Shown: one piece after another, positions 1 to 9,404 of the stretch
How positions within the stretch are numbered: the first letter of the stretch is position 1
How the letters are laid out: each line of letters starts with the position of its first letter
DNA from: Brevundimonas sp. Root1279
Lineage (GTDB): Bacteria; Pseudomonadota; Alphaproteobacteria; Caulobacterales; Caulobacteraceae
DNA: 64,000 nt
Reading direction: 5' to 3'
Assembly (NCBI RefSeq): GCF_001425945.1
Contig: NZ_LMEB01000004.1
Coordinates: 358,537 to 422,536 of the forward strand
Translations under genes and position numbers: made by a program
The notes under the pieces: generated by a model
Database searches by the model: none
Told to the model about the DNA's origin: nothing
What the model saw: the letters and a program-made list of their open reading frames with translations, nothing else

Positions 1-16
1 CCGGCGCGAACCGGCC

Positions 17-640
17 TCAGCGCCAGTCAGCGTCCGGCGGGGGCGGAGGCGGAGGCTCACGCCACCGGTCAGACGCGACATCGCGACGCTCACGCTCGCG
101 GTCCTGCTCCCGCCGTTCGAGGGCGTCCATGCGCACGCGTCGCGCGTCACGCTCGGCCTGGTAGTCGCGACGCGGCAGGTCGAAGCCGAACCAGCGGTCC
201 CCGCGGTCGGGGCGGGCCTCGGGCTGAGGCGCCGAATAGACGACTGGCGCCTCGTCATAGCGTCGGCGAGGCGGCGCCGGCGCCAGGTCGGCGTCCCAGT
301 CCTCGTCGACATAGGCGTAGGACGCCGGGATCGGTTCAGGAGGGGCCGGCCGCGGAATCTCCGTCAGCCCGTTGACCAGGTCGCCGACCTCCATCACCGA
401 GCCGGGCGAGACCTTGGGTTCGATCGGGGCCACGACCTCGATACGCATCCGCTCACCGTCGCTGATCGGGGCGGGACCGGGCAGTTCAAACGAGCGCAGA
501 CCGACCAGGCCGAAAGCCGCGACCACGACCGAGACCAAGGCCACGCCGTGAACCGGTCGCGCCCGCGCGGCGGCCCGCCGGCAGGCTTCGCTGAAACATT
601 GGATCTGGGGCGGTTGATCGGACATGGCGTTTGACGCCAC
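17..640 (-). CDS. Hypothetical single-pass, proline-rich envelope protein
   Basis: This 207-residue protein matches no family I recognise. It has a short cytoplasmic N-terminus, one hydrophobic segment at about residues 31-50, and then a long Pro- and Arg-rich region ending in a run of prolines. That layout suggests an inner-membrane anchor with a disordered periplasmic tail. The chosen start is GTG at 640 because GGAGG lies about 6 bases upstream; the in-frame ATG at 625 has no ribosome-binding site at a useful distance. The function is unknown. Confidence 0.6.
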   Translation of the reverse strand: MASNAMSDQPPQIQCFSEACRRAAARARPVHGVALVSVVVAAFGLVGLRSFELPGPAPISDGERMRIEVVAPIEPKVSPGSVMEVGDLVNGLTEIPRPAPPEPIPASYAYVDEDWDADLAPAPPRRRYDEAPVVYSAPQPEARPDRGDRWFGFDLPRRDYQAERDARRVRMDALERREQDRERERRDVASDRWREPPPPPPPDADWR

Positions 641-816
641 TCCAATCCTCCAAAACCGATCCGGTTGCGGAACCCGGGTCGCCGTTAGTCCTGCGCCCGT
701 CTCCTTTCAGGCTTGGCGTTATACCGAAACCGTCTCAGGCCTTCGCCTGATGGCGAGGGCGGGGTGCAACCCGTAGCCTTCCCCGACGCGTCACACCGCG
801 AACGCCAGGGGCGCCA

Positions 817-2007
817 ATGGCCCGACCCACCGTTTCCGCTGCCGAGGACGACGACGTCGACCTCCGCTCCGTGCTCGAGGGCGCGCTCTTCGTTCGCAGG
901 AGCGGTCGCTTCAGCCAGTTCCCGCCCGAATGGTTCACGGTCCCCAGGCGCGCCTGGCTCGTGGCCCTGTTCGGCTGGGCGCCCTTGCCCCTGCTCGTCA
1001 TGCTGCAGGCGTCGCTCGCCGGCGGTGGCGACATCGCCTCTTTCGCACGCGAGGCCGGGGTTCACGTCCGCTGCCTCGTGGCCGCGCCCCTCCTCGTCCT
1101 GGCCGAGGCGACCTGCGCCCCACGCCTCAGCAACATCATCAACCAGTTCGACGACGGCGACCTCGTGCCGGCCGACGCTCGTGAGCGGTTCCGGGCCGCC
1201 CTCCTCTCCACCCGACAGCTGATGGCCTCGCATGTCGCCGAAATCCTGATCGTGGTCCTGGCCTATTCCGCGAGCGTCCTGGCGATCCGCACCCTGGAGC
1301 CCGCGGATCTCCCGGCCTGGCTCAACGGGCCGGACGGCTATTCGCTGGCCGCCTGGTGGTACCTGATGGCCAGCATGCCTCTGCTGCTGATCCTCATGCT
1401 CGGCTGGCTTTGGCGCCTGCTGCTTTGGGGACGGCTGCTTTGGCTTCTCGCCGGTCTGAAGCTCGCCTTGGCGGCTTCCCACCCCGACCGTGTCGGCGGC
1501 CTAGGCTTCGTCGGCCATTCAGTCCGCGCCTTCATCGTCCCCGGCATGGCCCTGTCGACCGTCGTCGCCGGCCGGGCGATGTACGACGTGATCAATACCG
1601 GGGCCATTTCACTGCCGCACCTGATCCTCAACGTCGGCCTGCTGGCGCTGGCGGTCGTCCTGCTGGTCGCGCCGCTCTTCACCTTCGTCCCGATCCTGGC
1701 GCGTCTGCGCCGCCAGGCGGTGATCGACTACGGGGCGCTCGGCCGGCGGGTCGGGCGCGGGTTCGAGGCCGATTGGCTCAGGAATAAAGCGACCATCGAA
1801 ACGCCCCCGGCCCCGCGGCAGGACATCTCCTACACCGCCGACCTCTACGCCATCGTCGCCAACGCCCAATCAATCCGCCTGTTGCCCGTCGAGCCGCGCG
1901 GCGTCGTCGCTCTCATCCTTGCCATGGCCCTGCCCTTCGCGCCCGTGGTCCTTATGCTCGTGCCCCTGGCCACCATCCTGAAGCTCGCCAAGGACCTCAT
2001 CCTCTGA
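817..2007 (+). CDS. Multipass integral membrane protein of unknown function
   Basis: This 396-residue protein has about six strongly hydrophobic segments, near residues 45-65, 88-103, 135-155, 180-210, 270-295 and 360-385, separated by Arg-rich loops. An AGGGG sequence just upstream of ATG 817 supports the start. No transporter signature, catalytic motif or metal-binding motif is visible. It stands alone between an envelope protein and a LuxR gene, so context does not suggest a role. It is best left as a conserved-type membrane protein of unknown function. Confidence 0.65.
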   Translation: MARPTVSAAEDDDVDLRSVLEGALFVRRSGRFSQFPPEWFTVPRRAWLVALFGWAPLPLLVMLQASLAGGGDIASFAREAGVHVRCLVAAPLLVLAEATCAPRLSNIINQFDDGDLVPADARERFRAALLSTRQLMASHVAEILIVVLAYSASVLAIRTLEPADLPAWLNGPDGYSLAAWWYLMASMPLLLILMLGWLWRLLLWGRLLWLLAGLKLALAASHPDRVGGLGFVGHSVRAFIVPGMALSTVVAGRAMYDVINTGAISLPHLILNVGLLALAVVLLVAPLFTFVPILARLRRQAVIDYGALGRRVGRGFEADWLRNKATIETPPAPRQDISYTADLYAIVANAQSIRLLPVEPRGVVALILAMALPFAPVVLMLVPLATILKLAKDLIL

Positions 2008-2084
2008 ACCGAGGCTGCTGAGGCGTTGGTCGCGCCACTGGGCGACGCGCAGCGCGCTGGCCATACCGGGTTTCCGGTATGGTT

Positions 2085-2819
2085 TCACAAGCGGAGCAGG
2101 CCTAGCTGCAGGGCTCGGACCGTCGAGTGGGTGTTGTTGCTCGTACCCAGTTTCCGGCGGGTGTTTTTCAGATGCTCCCCCACCGTATGGTCAGAGATGT
2201 TGAGGATCGTGGCGATGTCGAGGGTCGTCTTGCCGGCGGCGACCCAGGACAGGACGTCCAACTCGCGGACCGTCAGCACCTGCACGTCATTGGGCACGGG
2301 CGGCAGCGACTCCACGGCCTGCCCGACATGATAGGCCAACAGCCGCACGGCCCGCTTCAAGCCCGGCGCCCGCTCGAAATGCGAGGCGCTGAGCCACACG
2401 CTGCCCATTCCAAGCGCCGACGGCATCGGGACGCAGAGCCCCTCGCGCATGTTGAAGGCGGCGGCGTCATGAGACGCGACCGTGGTCTTGGGATCCTCAA
2501 GGTAATCTGGCGGCACTTCGTCCCAGGCGAAGACATCCTGGGCGACCAGGGCGTAGTCCGCGATCCCGTTATGTCGATAAAGTCCCTGCTCGCGGTAGTG
2601 GTCGGACCAGCCCTCCGGCCAGGCGTCGAGCAAGATGTCGGGCTTGGCGCCGGGCGTCCTCGGCCGACGGCTCATGCCGAAGGACGAGAAGCCGAACTCC
2701 CGCAGATAGGATGTGACCCCCGCGATCACCTGCTGCTGGGACCCCGCCGACTGAAGGGACTCCACCGCCAGCAAGGTCCGCTCCAGCAGGCCGTCTTCAG
2801 TTCCGGCAATCAACATCAC
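2085..2819 (-). CDS. LuxR-family regulator with autoinducer-binding domain (LuxR solo)
   Basis: The 244-residue protein has the two-domain plan of acyl-homoserine-lactone receptors: an N-terminal ligand-binding domain (about 20-165) and a C-terminal LuxR helix-turn-helix (about 180-240). Aligned by spacing to TraR/LuxR, the invariant W71, Y75, W99 and G127 are present, as are the DNA-binding E186, L190 and G196. The usual Asp that contacts the ligand amide is Asn84, and the following Pro is Gly85. No luxI-type synthase gene is present in the window. It may therefore sense a non-standard ligand or act without one. It is divergent from the regulator starting at 2974. Confidence 0.85.
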   Translation of the reverse strand: MMLIAGTEDGLLERTLLAVESLQSAGSQQQVIAGVTSYLREFGFSSFGMSRRPRTPGAKPDILLDAWPEGWSDHYREQGLYRHNGIADYALVAQDVFAWDEVPPDYLEDPKTTVASHDAAAFNMREGLCVPMPSALGMGSVWLSASHFERAPGLKRAVRLLAYHVGQAVESLPPVPNDVQVLTVRELDVLSWVAAGKTTLDIATILNISDHTVGEHLKNTRRKLGTSNNTHSTVRALQLGLLRL

Positions 2820-2973
2820 GCCCCATGTTCAAAGATGAGGCCCGCCGCGCGAAAGCGCCGGTCCGCGCCCTCATCCCTGGGTTCATCCGCCGCAGGCACG
2901 GTGAAGTACGCCCCGTCCCCCCGCTTCCTAACGTTGATCGTTGCAACTTCCGTCGCGGCGGTGTGAGGCCTTC

Positions 2974-3780
2974 ATGGACCAGCCGCACCGCACCCAGTTC
3001 AACGCCGCCAGATCGCGCCCCTGTCCGACGGACGGCGCCTGGCCCTCGCTGTCGCCCGATGCGGCCAGGGTCGCGATCGTCAGCCCCTCAAGCCCGGACC
3101 GCCGTCGCCTCGCCACGCTGTTCGCCGACGCGGGCTTTACCGTGTTGCAGGCCTCGAAGCTGGACGTCGCCCGAGCGCTGATCGAGTCGGAAGACGTCGA
3201 TCTGGTCTTGCTCAACTGCGCGACCCTGGCCCGCGAAACCCTGGCCTTCTGCCGCACCCTGGCTTCGGATGCGGGAGGACCGCTTCTGCTCGTCATGGCG
3301 GGTCAGGCCGATCTGGTGGACGAGATCGTCGCGCTGGAACTCGGGGCGGATGACTTGTTGGTCGGACCCGTCGCCGACCGGCTCGTCGTTGCGCGCGCCA
3401 AGGCGCTGCTTCGCCGGGCCGCGCCGCGCAGACGCTCCGGCGACGGGCGCGAAGCGACCGGAGGCTGGCGCATGAACCCGACCACCCGAACGGCCATCAG
3501 CCCAGCCGGCCGCAGCGTCGTGCTGGCCCCTTCGGACGCTTCGGCCTTCCACCTGTTTCTGAGCAACCCCGACGTCGTCTTCACGAATGAAGCGGGCGCC
3601 CACGCCCTCGGCGCCGGACGGACCCATCCAGCGACCTTCCGAACCACCGTCTGCCGCCTGCGCAAGAAGCTGGCGGAGCTGGGGGACGGCGATCCCATCC
3701 AGACCATCCGCGGCGTGGGCTACGCCTATGCTCCGGGCGGCTCACGGACCAATCTGCTGCTGAGCAATCTCGCGGCCTAG
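2974..3780 (+). CDS. OmpR-like regulator with degenerate receiver domain
   Basis: The 268-residue protein has a receiver-like fold (about residues 32-150) followed by a winged-helix DNA-binding region (about 165-262) that ends in the family motif TIRGVGYAYAP. The receiver lacks its chemistry. The phospho-acceptor position in VDLVLLN is Asn81, the conserved Lys in the DDLLVGPV segment is Gly131, and the N-terminal acidic pair is replaced by VSPSS. Ordinary phosphorylation is therefore unlikely, and no histidine kinase gene is adjacent. The ATG at 2974 has GAGG 5 bases upstream and is preferred to an in-frame TTG at 2941. It shares a 154-bp divergent promoter region with the LuxR gene. Confidence 0.75.
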   Translation: MDQPHRTQFNAARSRPCPTDGAWPSLSPDAARVAIVSPSSPDRRRLATLFADAGFTVLQASKLDVARALIESEDVDLVLLNCATLARETLAFCRTLASDAGGPLLLVMAGQADLVDEIVALELGADDLLVGPVADRLVVARAKALLRRAAPRRRSGDGREATGGWRMNPTTRTAISPAGRSVVLAPSDASAFHLFLSNPDVVFTNEAGAHALGAGRTHPATFRTTVCRLRKKLAELGDGDPIQTIRGVGYAYAPGGSRTNLLLSNLAA

Positions 3781-3798
3781 GGCCGGCCTCGGCGCGAC

Positions 3799-5130
3799 CT
3801 AATGCTCGTCCTTGGCCCATTCCTTGTTGATGGCCAGGGCCACCAGGGTGCAGATCGCGCCCGACAGCAGATAGGCCCCGACCGCCCAGACGCCGAAGCG
3901 ATCGGCGAGGAACAGGGCGACCAGAGGCGCGAAGCCGGCCCCCACCAGCCAGGCGGTGTTGGCGACGATCGCCGCGCCGGTATAGCGATGCTCAGGGGGA
4001 AAGCGGTCGTTCACCAGGCCGGACGACTGGCCGAAGGCGACGCCCAGCAGGGTGAAGCCGAGGATCATATAGACCGTCTCGCCGATGGCGCCGGCGTTCA
4101 GCAACTGCGGCGCGAAGCCGCTGAAGGCGCCGATCAGGACCGCTCCCACCGCCAGGACCTGACGCCGGCCGAAGCGGTCGGCCAGCAGGCCGGAACCGAG
4201 CATGGCGATGACCCCGACCACCGCTCCGATCATCTCGATGCGCAGCGACGGCACCGGCTGATCCCGGCCGGTCAGCGTCACCCACGACAGGGGGAAGACG
4301 GTGACGATGTGGAACAGGGCGAAGGCCGACAGCGGCGCCAAGGCGCCCAGGGCGATGGTCCTCCATTCGCGGAACAGGGTGGCGAACGCCGGCGACGGCC
4401 GCAGCTCGCCCGCGGCGAACAGGTGCTCGAACTCAGGCGTGGCGACCAGGCGCAGGCGTGCGAACAGGGCCACGACGTTGATCGCCAGGGCGACGAAGAA
4501 GGGATAGCGCCAGCCCCAGGTCAGGAAGTCCTCGGGCGTCAGGATGACCAGGAAATAGGTGAACAGGGCTGCGGCGATGAGCAGGCCCAGCGGCGCGCCC
4601 AGTTGCGGAATCATGGCGTACCAGCCGCGCTTTTCCTTGGGCGCGTTGAGCGCCAGCAGCGACGGCATGCCGTCCCAGGCCCCGCCCAAGGCCAGCCCCT
4701 GACCAAAGCGGAAGGTGATGAGCAGAAGGGCCGACAGGGATCCTATCTGCTGGTGGCTGGGCAGCAGCGCGACGGCCATGGTCGAGCCGCCCAAGAGGAA
4801 CAAAGCGAGGGTCAGTTTGACGCCTTTGCCGTGGTTCCGGTCGATCCACATGAACAGCAGGGTGCCGAACGGCCGGGCGATGAAGGCCACGGAGAAGATG
4901 GCGAACGACAGAAGCGTCGCCGTCACAGGTTCGTGATGGGGAAAGACCACCGACGGGAAAACGATCACCGAGGCCAGGGCGTAGACGAAGAAGTCGAAGA
5001 ACTCGCTCGTCCTTCCGATGATGACTCCGATGGCGATCTCGCCCGGCTTGATCTCGTGCTGGTCTGCATTGACGACGCGCGCGTCACGCTCGAGCGGGGT
5101 CGAAGTCGAGGAGCCAGTCGGTGCGTTCAT
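3799..5130 (-). CDS. MFS transporter, metabolite:H+ symporter (MHS) type
   Basis: The 443-residue protein has about 12 membrane segments and the MFS signature between segments 2 and 3 (ARPFGTLLFMWIDRNHGK), repeated in weaker form as LADRFGRR in the second half. The N-terminal IIGRTSEFFDFFVYALAS is typical of the MHS branch (ShiA, ProP and KgtP relatives), which imports organic acids or osmolytes with protons. The substrate cannot be read from the sequence. The start is ATG 5130, which has GGAG about 8 bases upstream; an upstream in-frame start at 5175 looks less likely. It is divergent from cyoA. Confidence 0.8.
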   Translation of the reverse strand: MNAPTGSSTSTPLERDARVVNADQHEIKPGEIAIGVIIGRTSEFFDFFVYALASVIVFPSVVFPHHEPVTATLLSFAIFSVAFIARPFGTLLFMWIDRNHGKGVKLTLALFLLGGSTMAVALLPSHQQIGSLSALLLITFRFGQGLALGGAWDGMPSLLALNAPKEKRGWYAMIPQLGAPLGLLIAAALFTYFLVILTPEDFLTWGWRYPFFVALAINVVALFARLRLVATPEFEHLFAAGELRPSPAFATLFREWRTIALGALAPLSAFALFHIVTVFPLSWVTLTGRDQPVPSLRIEMIGAVVGVIAMLGSGLLADRFGRRQVLAVGAVLIGAFSGFAPQLLNAGAIGETVYMILGFTLLGVAFGQSSGLVNDRFPPEHRYTGAAIVANTAWLVGAGFAPLVALFLADRFGVWAVGAYLLSGAICTLVALAINKEWAKDEH

Positions 5131-5215
5131 CTTCCCACTCCGGGAGTTGGTCGCCTTCGCCGCAGCCGGGGCCACGGAGTCACTTGCCGCCCTACCCCTA
5201 TATGCTCAAAAGTTG

Positions 5216-5236
5216 TATCGGACAAAATGTCCAATA
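5216..5236. promoter_or_regulatory. Palindromic operator candidate upstream of cyoA
   Basis: TATCGGACA, then AAA, then TGTCCAATA forms a 21-bp inverted repeat with 8 of 9 arm positions paired. It lies between the divergent MFS gene and cyoA, 34 bp before the cyoA ATG. It could bind a dimeric regulator of either gene; the regulator is unknown. Confidence 0.4.
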
Positions 5237-5269
5237 TGGCCCGACGAGGGCAAAGCCTAAGGGCAAGTC

Positions 5270-6334
5270 ATGTGCGAACACGTGCCTCTGTCTAGGCGCC
5301 TGGGGTCTCTGGCGCTCCTTCCGCTGATCGGTCTGCTGTCCGGCTGTCAACGCGCGGTGTTGAACCCGGCGGGCGACATCGCCTTGCAACAGCGCGACCT
5401 GATCTACGCATCAACGGTCCTGATGCTGATCATCATCATTCCTGTGCTCGTGATGATCGTCGTCTTCGCCTGGCGCTATCGAGCGAGCAACAGCAAGGCG
5501 ACCTACGCCCCCGGCTTCCACCATTCGACGGCGCTCGAACTGGTCATCTGGTCGATCCCCCTGCTCATCATCATCTGCCTGGGCGCCCTGACCTGGTCGA
5601 GCACCCACCTGCTCGACCCCTTCCGCCGACTGGACAGAATCTCGGAGGGCCAACCCATCAACCGGGCCGAAGCCCCGATGGTGGTCCAGGTGGTGGCGAT
5701 GGATTGGAAGTGGCTGTTCATCTACCCGGAGCAGAACATCGCCACGGTCAATGAACTGGTCCTGCCGGTCGATCGCGAGGTTCGCTTCGACATCACCTCG
5801 ACCAATATGATGAACACCTTCTACGCGCCGACCCTGGCGGGGATGATCTACGCCATGCCCGGTATGCAGAGCCAACTGCACGCCGTCCTGAACCGGCCCG
5901 GCGAGTACGAAGGCTTCTCCGCCAACTACAGCGGCGCAGGCTTCTCGGACATGCGGTTCCGCCTCGTCGGCGTCGAGCCCGCCGCCTTCGATCAATGGGT
6001 CAGCCAGACCCAGGCGACCGGGACCAACCTGACCACCGAGAGCTACCTCCAGTTGGAGAAGCCGACCGAGAAGCATCCGGCCACCCTATTCAGCGCCGCG
6101 CCGGCGGGCCTGTTCAACCGTATCGTCAATCGCTGCGTGGCCCCCGGGACGACCTGCATCGCCGAACAGATGCGCCATCACAAGCCCGGCGTCCCGGCCG
6201 AAGCCGGCGAACGCGGCCCGCACGGCGCCGCCCACGGCCAGGCCCCGTCCGCGCAGGAGGGCGACGCCCTCCGCCCCGTCCCCCTCTCGAACGAGCCGCC
6301 CGCCGCGGGCGCCTCGGGCGTCGTCCAGCGCTAG
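5270..6334 (+). CDS. cyoA: Cytochrome bo3-type quinol oxidase subunit II
   Basis: This 354-residue lipoprotein subunit of the proton-pumping quinol oxidase begins with a signal peptide and lipobox LSGC (Cys26). Two membrane helices follow (about 45-68 and 88-108), then a cupredoxin domain (about 125-245). The cupredoxin lacks the Cys ligands of the CuA centre: the expected site reads SANYSGAGFSDM. That separates quinol oxidases from cytochrome c oxidases. The C-terminal tail of about 80 residues is His-, Pro- and Ala-rich. It is the first gene of the cyoABCD-SURF1 operon, with cyoB 15 bp downstream. Confidence 0.95.
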   Translation: MCEHVPLSRRLGSLALLPLIGLLSGCQRAVLNPAGDIALQQRDLIYASTVLMLIIIIPVLVMIVVFAWRYRASNSKATYAPGFHHSTALELVIWSIPLLIIICLGALTWSSTHLLDPFRRLDRISEGQPINRAEAPMVVQVVAMDWKWLFIYPEQNIATVNELVLPVDREVRFDITSTNMMNTFYAPTLAGMIYAMPGMQSQLHAVLNRPGEYEGFSANYSGAGFSDMRFRLVGVEPAAFDQWVSQTQATGTNLTTESYLQLEKPTEKHPATLFSAAPAGLFNRIVNRCVAPGTTCIAEQMRHHKPGVPAEAGERGPHGAAHGQAPSAQEGDALRPVPLSNEPPAAGASGVVQR

Positions 6335-6349
6335 GCCGACGGAGAACCC

Positions 6350-8356
6350 ATGTCCGAGCATCCCGCCGCCCCTGCCTTCAGCCCGATCTTCGGTCGCCTG
6401 AGCCTCGATTCCTTCCCGCTGCACGAACCGATCCTGGTCGGCACCTTCGCCGTGGTCGCCCTGCTGGGCGTCGCGGTCCTGGTCCTGGTCACCCGCTACA
6501 AGCTGTGGCTCTGGCTGTGGCGCGAGTGGCTGACCAGCGTCGACCACAAGAAGATCGGGATCATGTACCTGATCCTCGGCATCATCATGCTGCTGCGCGG
6601 CTTCGCCGACGCCTTGATGATGCGGCTGCAGCAGGCCATCGCCTTCGGCGGCAGCGAGGGCTACCTCAACGCCCACCACTACGATCAGGTCTTCTCCGCC
6701 CACGGCACGATCATGATCTTTTTCGTGGCCATTCCGCTGATCGTCGGCGTGGTCAATTTCGTCATGCCGCTCCAGATCGGCGCGCGCGACGTGGCCTTCC
6801 CCTTCCTCAACAGCCTCAGCCTGTGGCTGACGGTGGCGGGGGCCCTTCTGGTCATGGCCTCGCTGTTCATCGGCGAGTTCTCGACCGCCGGCTGGCTCAA
6901 CTACGTTCCGGTCGCCAACATCGAGAACAGTCCGGGGACAGGGCCTGACTACTATCTATGGGCCCTGCAGATCGCGGGGGTCGGCACGACTCTGTCCGCG
7001 ATCAACATGGTCACCACCATCTTCAAGATGCGCGCCCCGGGCATGACGCTGATGAAGATGCCGGTGTTCACCTGGACGGCGCTGTGCAGCAACATCCTGG
7101 CCATCGCCATCTTCCCGGTCCTGACCGCGGCTTTCGCCATGCTGATGCTGGACCGCTACATCGGGACCAACTTCTTCACCAACGATCTCGGCGGCAACGC
7201 CATGATGTACTGGAACCTGGTCTGGATCTGGGGCCACCCCGAGGTCTACGTCCTGGTCCTGCCGGTGTTCGGCATCTATTCCGAGATCACCTCGACCTTC
7301 TCGGGCAAGCGCCTCTTCGGCTATTCGTCGATGGTCTACGCCACGGTGGTCATCACCCTGCTCAGCTACCTGGTCTGGCTGCACCACTTCTTCACGATGG
7401 GGTCGGGCGCCAGCGTGAACTCGTTCTTCGGCATCGCGACGATGATCATCTCCATCCCGACCGGGGCGAAGATCTTCAACTGGCTGTTCACGATGTACCG
7501 CGGCCGCATCCGCTACGAGCTGCCGATGGCCTGGGTGGTCGCCTTCATGATCACCTTCGTCGTCGGAGGCATGACCGGCGTGCTGCTGGCCGTGCCGCCG
7601 GCAGACTTCGTGCTGCACAACTCGCTGTTCCTGGTCGCCCACTTCCACAACGTCATCATCGGCGGCGTCGTCTTCGGCCTGTTCGCCGGGATGACCTACT
7701 GGTTCCCCAAGGCCTTCGGCTTCAAGCTCGACGGCTTCTGGGGCTGGGTGTCGTTCTGGGGCTGGGTGATCGGCTACTGGGTCGCCTGGACGCCGATCTA
7801 CATCGTCGGCCTGATGGGCACGACGCGGCGCGTCCGCTACTTCGAAGACCCGACGCTGCAGCCGTGGTTCGTTATCGCCGGCGTCGGCGCCCTGATCATT
7901 CTCGTCGGCATTCTCGCCTTCGTCATCCAGATCGCGGTCAGCATCAAGAACCGCGACAGGCTGCGCGACACCACCGGCGACCCCTGGAACGGCCGCACGC
8001 TCGAGTGGTCGACCACCTCGCCGCCGCCCTACTACAACTTCGCCTTCACCCCGGTCGTCCATGACCTGGACGCCTGGTACGACATGAAGGACCGCGGCCA
8101 CGATCGCCCGGCCGGCGGCTTCCAGCCGATTCACATGCCCCGCAACACCGGCGCCGGGGTGATCATCTCCGCCATCGCCCTGGTGCTGGGCTTTGCGATG
8201 ATCTGGTACATCTGGTGGCTGGCTGCGCTCTCGTTCGTCGCCCTGATCGCCTATTCGATCTACTTCACCTTCGACTACGACCGCGCCTATTACGTCCCGG
8301 CCGAGGAACTCGCCGACGATGACCGGGCCCGTCGCGCCGTGGAGGCCCAGGCATGA
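6350..8356 (+). CDS. cyoB: Cytochrome bo3-type quinol oxidase subunit I
   Basis: The 668-residue catalytic subunit holds low-spin heme b, the high-spin heme and CuB. Visible signatures are the heme ligand in [10 protein letters not shown], the HPEVY motif with the His-Tyr pair at the binuclear centre, the paired His of WLHHFFTMG (CuB ligands), and HFHNVIIGG, which supplies the remaining heme ligands. About 14-15 membrane helices are expected and the length matches CyoB. GGAG lies upstream of the ATG. The last four bases overlap cyoC, which implies translational coupling. Confidence 0.97.
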   Translation: MSEHPAAPAFSPIFGRLSLDSFPLHEPILVGTFAVVALLGVAVLVLVTRYKLWLWLWREWLTSVDHKKIGIMYLILGIIMLLRGFADALMMRLQQAIAFGGSEGYLNAHHYDQVFSAHGTIMIFFVAIPLIVGVVNFVMPLQIGARDVAFPFLNSLSLWLTVAGALLVMASLFIGEFSTAGWLNYVPVANIENSPGTGPDYYLWALQIAGVGTTLSAINMVTTIFKMRAPGMTLMKMPVFTWTALCSNILAIAIFPVLTAAFAMLMLDRYIGTNFFTNDLGGNAMMYWNLVWIWGHPEVYVLVLPVFGIYSEITSTFSGKRLFGYSSMVYATVVITLLSYLVWLHHFFTMGSGASVNSFFGIATMIISIPTGAKIFNWLFTMYRGRIRYELPMAWVVAFMITFVVGGMTGVLLAVPPADFVLHNSLFLVAHFHNVIIGGVVFGLFAGMTYWFPKAFGFKLDGFWGWVSFWGWVIGYWVAWTPIYIVGLMGTTRRVRYFEDPTLQPWFVIAGVGALIILVGILAFVIQIAVSIKNRDRLRDTTGDPWNGRTLEWSTTSPPPYYNFAFTPVVHDLDAWYDMKDRGHDRPAGGFQPIHMPRNTGAGVIISAIALVLGFAMIWYIWWLAALSFVALIAYSIYFTFDYDRAYYVPAEELADDDRARRAVEAQA

Positions 8357-8991
8357 CCGCCTTAGACCGCGAGGCCTCCGCCAACCCGACCTTCTACCTG
8401 GTCCAGGAAGAGGGCGAGCACCACGCCGAGACCCACGACAGCCCGACCCTGCTGGGCTTCTGGATCTACCTGATGAGCGACGCGCTGATCTTCGCGACGC
8501 TCTTCGCCACCTATGGCGTGTTGGCCACCGCCTACGCCGGCGGGCCGACCCCGAGCGACTTCTTCAACCTGCCGCTGGTGGCGCTGAACACCGCCTTCCT
8601 GCTGATCTCGTCGATCACCTACGGCATGGCGATGCTGGCCATGCAGGATGGAAAGAAAGGCGGGACCCAGGCCTGGCTCGCGATCACGGCCCTGTTCGGC
8701 ATCGCCTTCATCAGCGTCGAGCTCTACGAATTCGCGCACATGTTCCATGAGGGCGCCACGCCCCAGCGCAGCGCCTATCTGTCGGCCTTCTTCACCCTGG
8801 TCGCCACCCACGGCCTGCACGTGACCTTCGGCATCATCTGGATCGGCGTCATGCTGGTCCAGGTCGGGCAGCGCGGCCTCGGCGTCGAGAACCAGCGGCG
8901 GCTGACCTGCCTGGGCATGTTCTGGCACCTGCTGGACGTCGTCTGGATCGGCGTCTTCACCTTCGTCTACCTGCTGGGAGCGCTGTCGTGA
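8353..8991 (+). CDS. cyoC: Cytochrome bo3-type quinol oxidase subunit III
   Basis: This 212-residue protein has five membrane helices and the subunit III pattern, including [20 protein letters not shown] near the N-terminus and [15 protein letters not shown] in the fourth helix. It stabilises the oxidase core and binds no cofactor. It overlaps cyoB by 4 bp (ATGA) and cyoD by 4 bp (GTGA), so the order and coupling are those of a standard cyo operon. Confidence 0.96.
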   Translation: MTALDREASANPTFYLVQEEGEHHAETHDSPTLLGFWIYLMSDALIFATLFATYGVLATAYAGGPTPSDFFNLPLVALNTAFLLISSITYGMAMLAMQDGKKGGTQAWLAITALFGIAFISVELYEFAHMFHEGATPQRSAYLSAFFTLVATHGLHVTFGIIWIGVMLVQVGQRGLGVENQRRLTCLGMFWHLLDVVWIGVFTFVYLLGALS

Positions 8992-9404
8992 CCCATCAAG
9001 ACGCCCCGCACGCGCATGAAGGTCACGAGGCCGGCCACAGCCATGGCTCGCGTCGCGGCTATCTGACCGGCTTCCTGCTGTCGGTAGTGCTGACCGCCAT
9101 CCCGTTCTGGCTGGTCATGGCCGGACCGCTCGGACCGCAGACGACGGCGATCATCGTCGTCCTGCTCGCCTTCGTGCAGATCATCGTCCACACGGTCTTC
9201 TTCCTCCACGTGAACACCAGGTCGGAGGGCGGCTGGACGTTGGTGACGCTGGTCTTCACGGCGATCATCGTGATCATCGTCATCGCGGGTTCGCTGTGGA
9301 TCATGTTCCACCTGCACGGCAACATGATGCCGACGCCGCCGGAGGCCCTGCCCCCATCGCTGAGCCCCTACCCCGCACCCGCGCCCGTACCGCCTGGAGC
9401 CTGA
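8988..9404 (+). CDS. cyoD: Cytochrome bo3-type quinol oxidase subunit IV
   Basis: The 138-residue small subunit has three membrane helices after a His-rich N-terminus. The segment QIIVHTVFFLHVNTRSEGGW is characteristic of CyoD. Translation begins at GTG 8988, overlapping the cyoC stop. A proline-rich tail of about 20 residues extends past the last helix. No cyoE (heme O synthase) follows; the next gene encodes a SURF1 protein instead. Confidence 0.93.
   Translation: MTHQDAPHAHEGHEAGHSHGSRRGYLTGFLLSVVLTAIPFWLVMAGPLGPQTTAIIVVLLAFVQIIVHTVFFLHVNTRSEGGWTLVTLVFTAIIVIIVIAGSLWIMFHLHGNMMPTPPEALPPSLSPYPAPAPVPPGA

Noticed and set aside
2085-3780. A quorum-sensing locus with a luxI synthase
   Set aside because: No acyl-homoserine-lactone synthase motif was found in neighbouring genes on either strand; the LuxR gene is a solo in this window.
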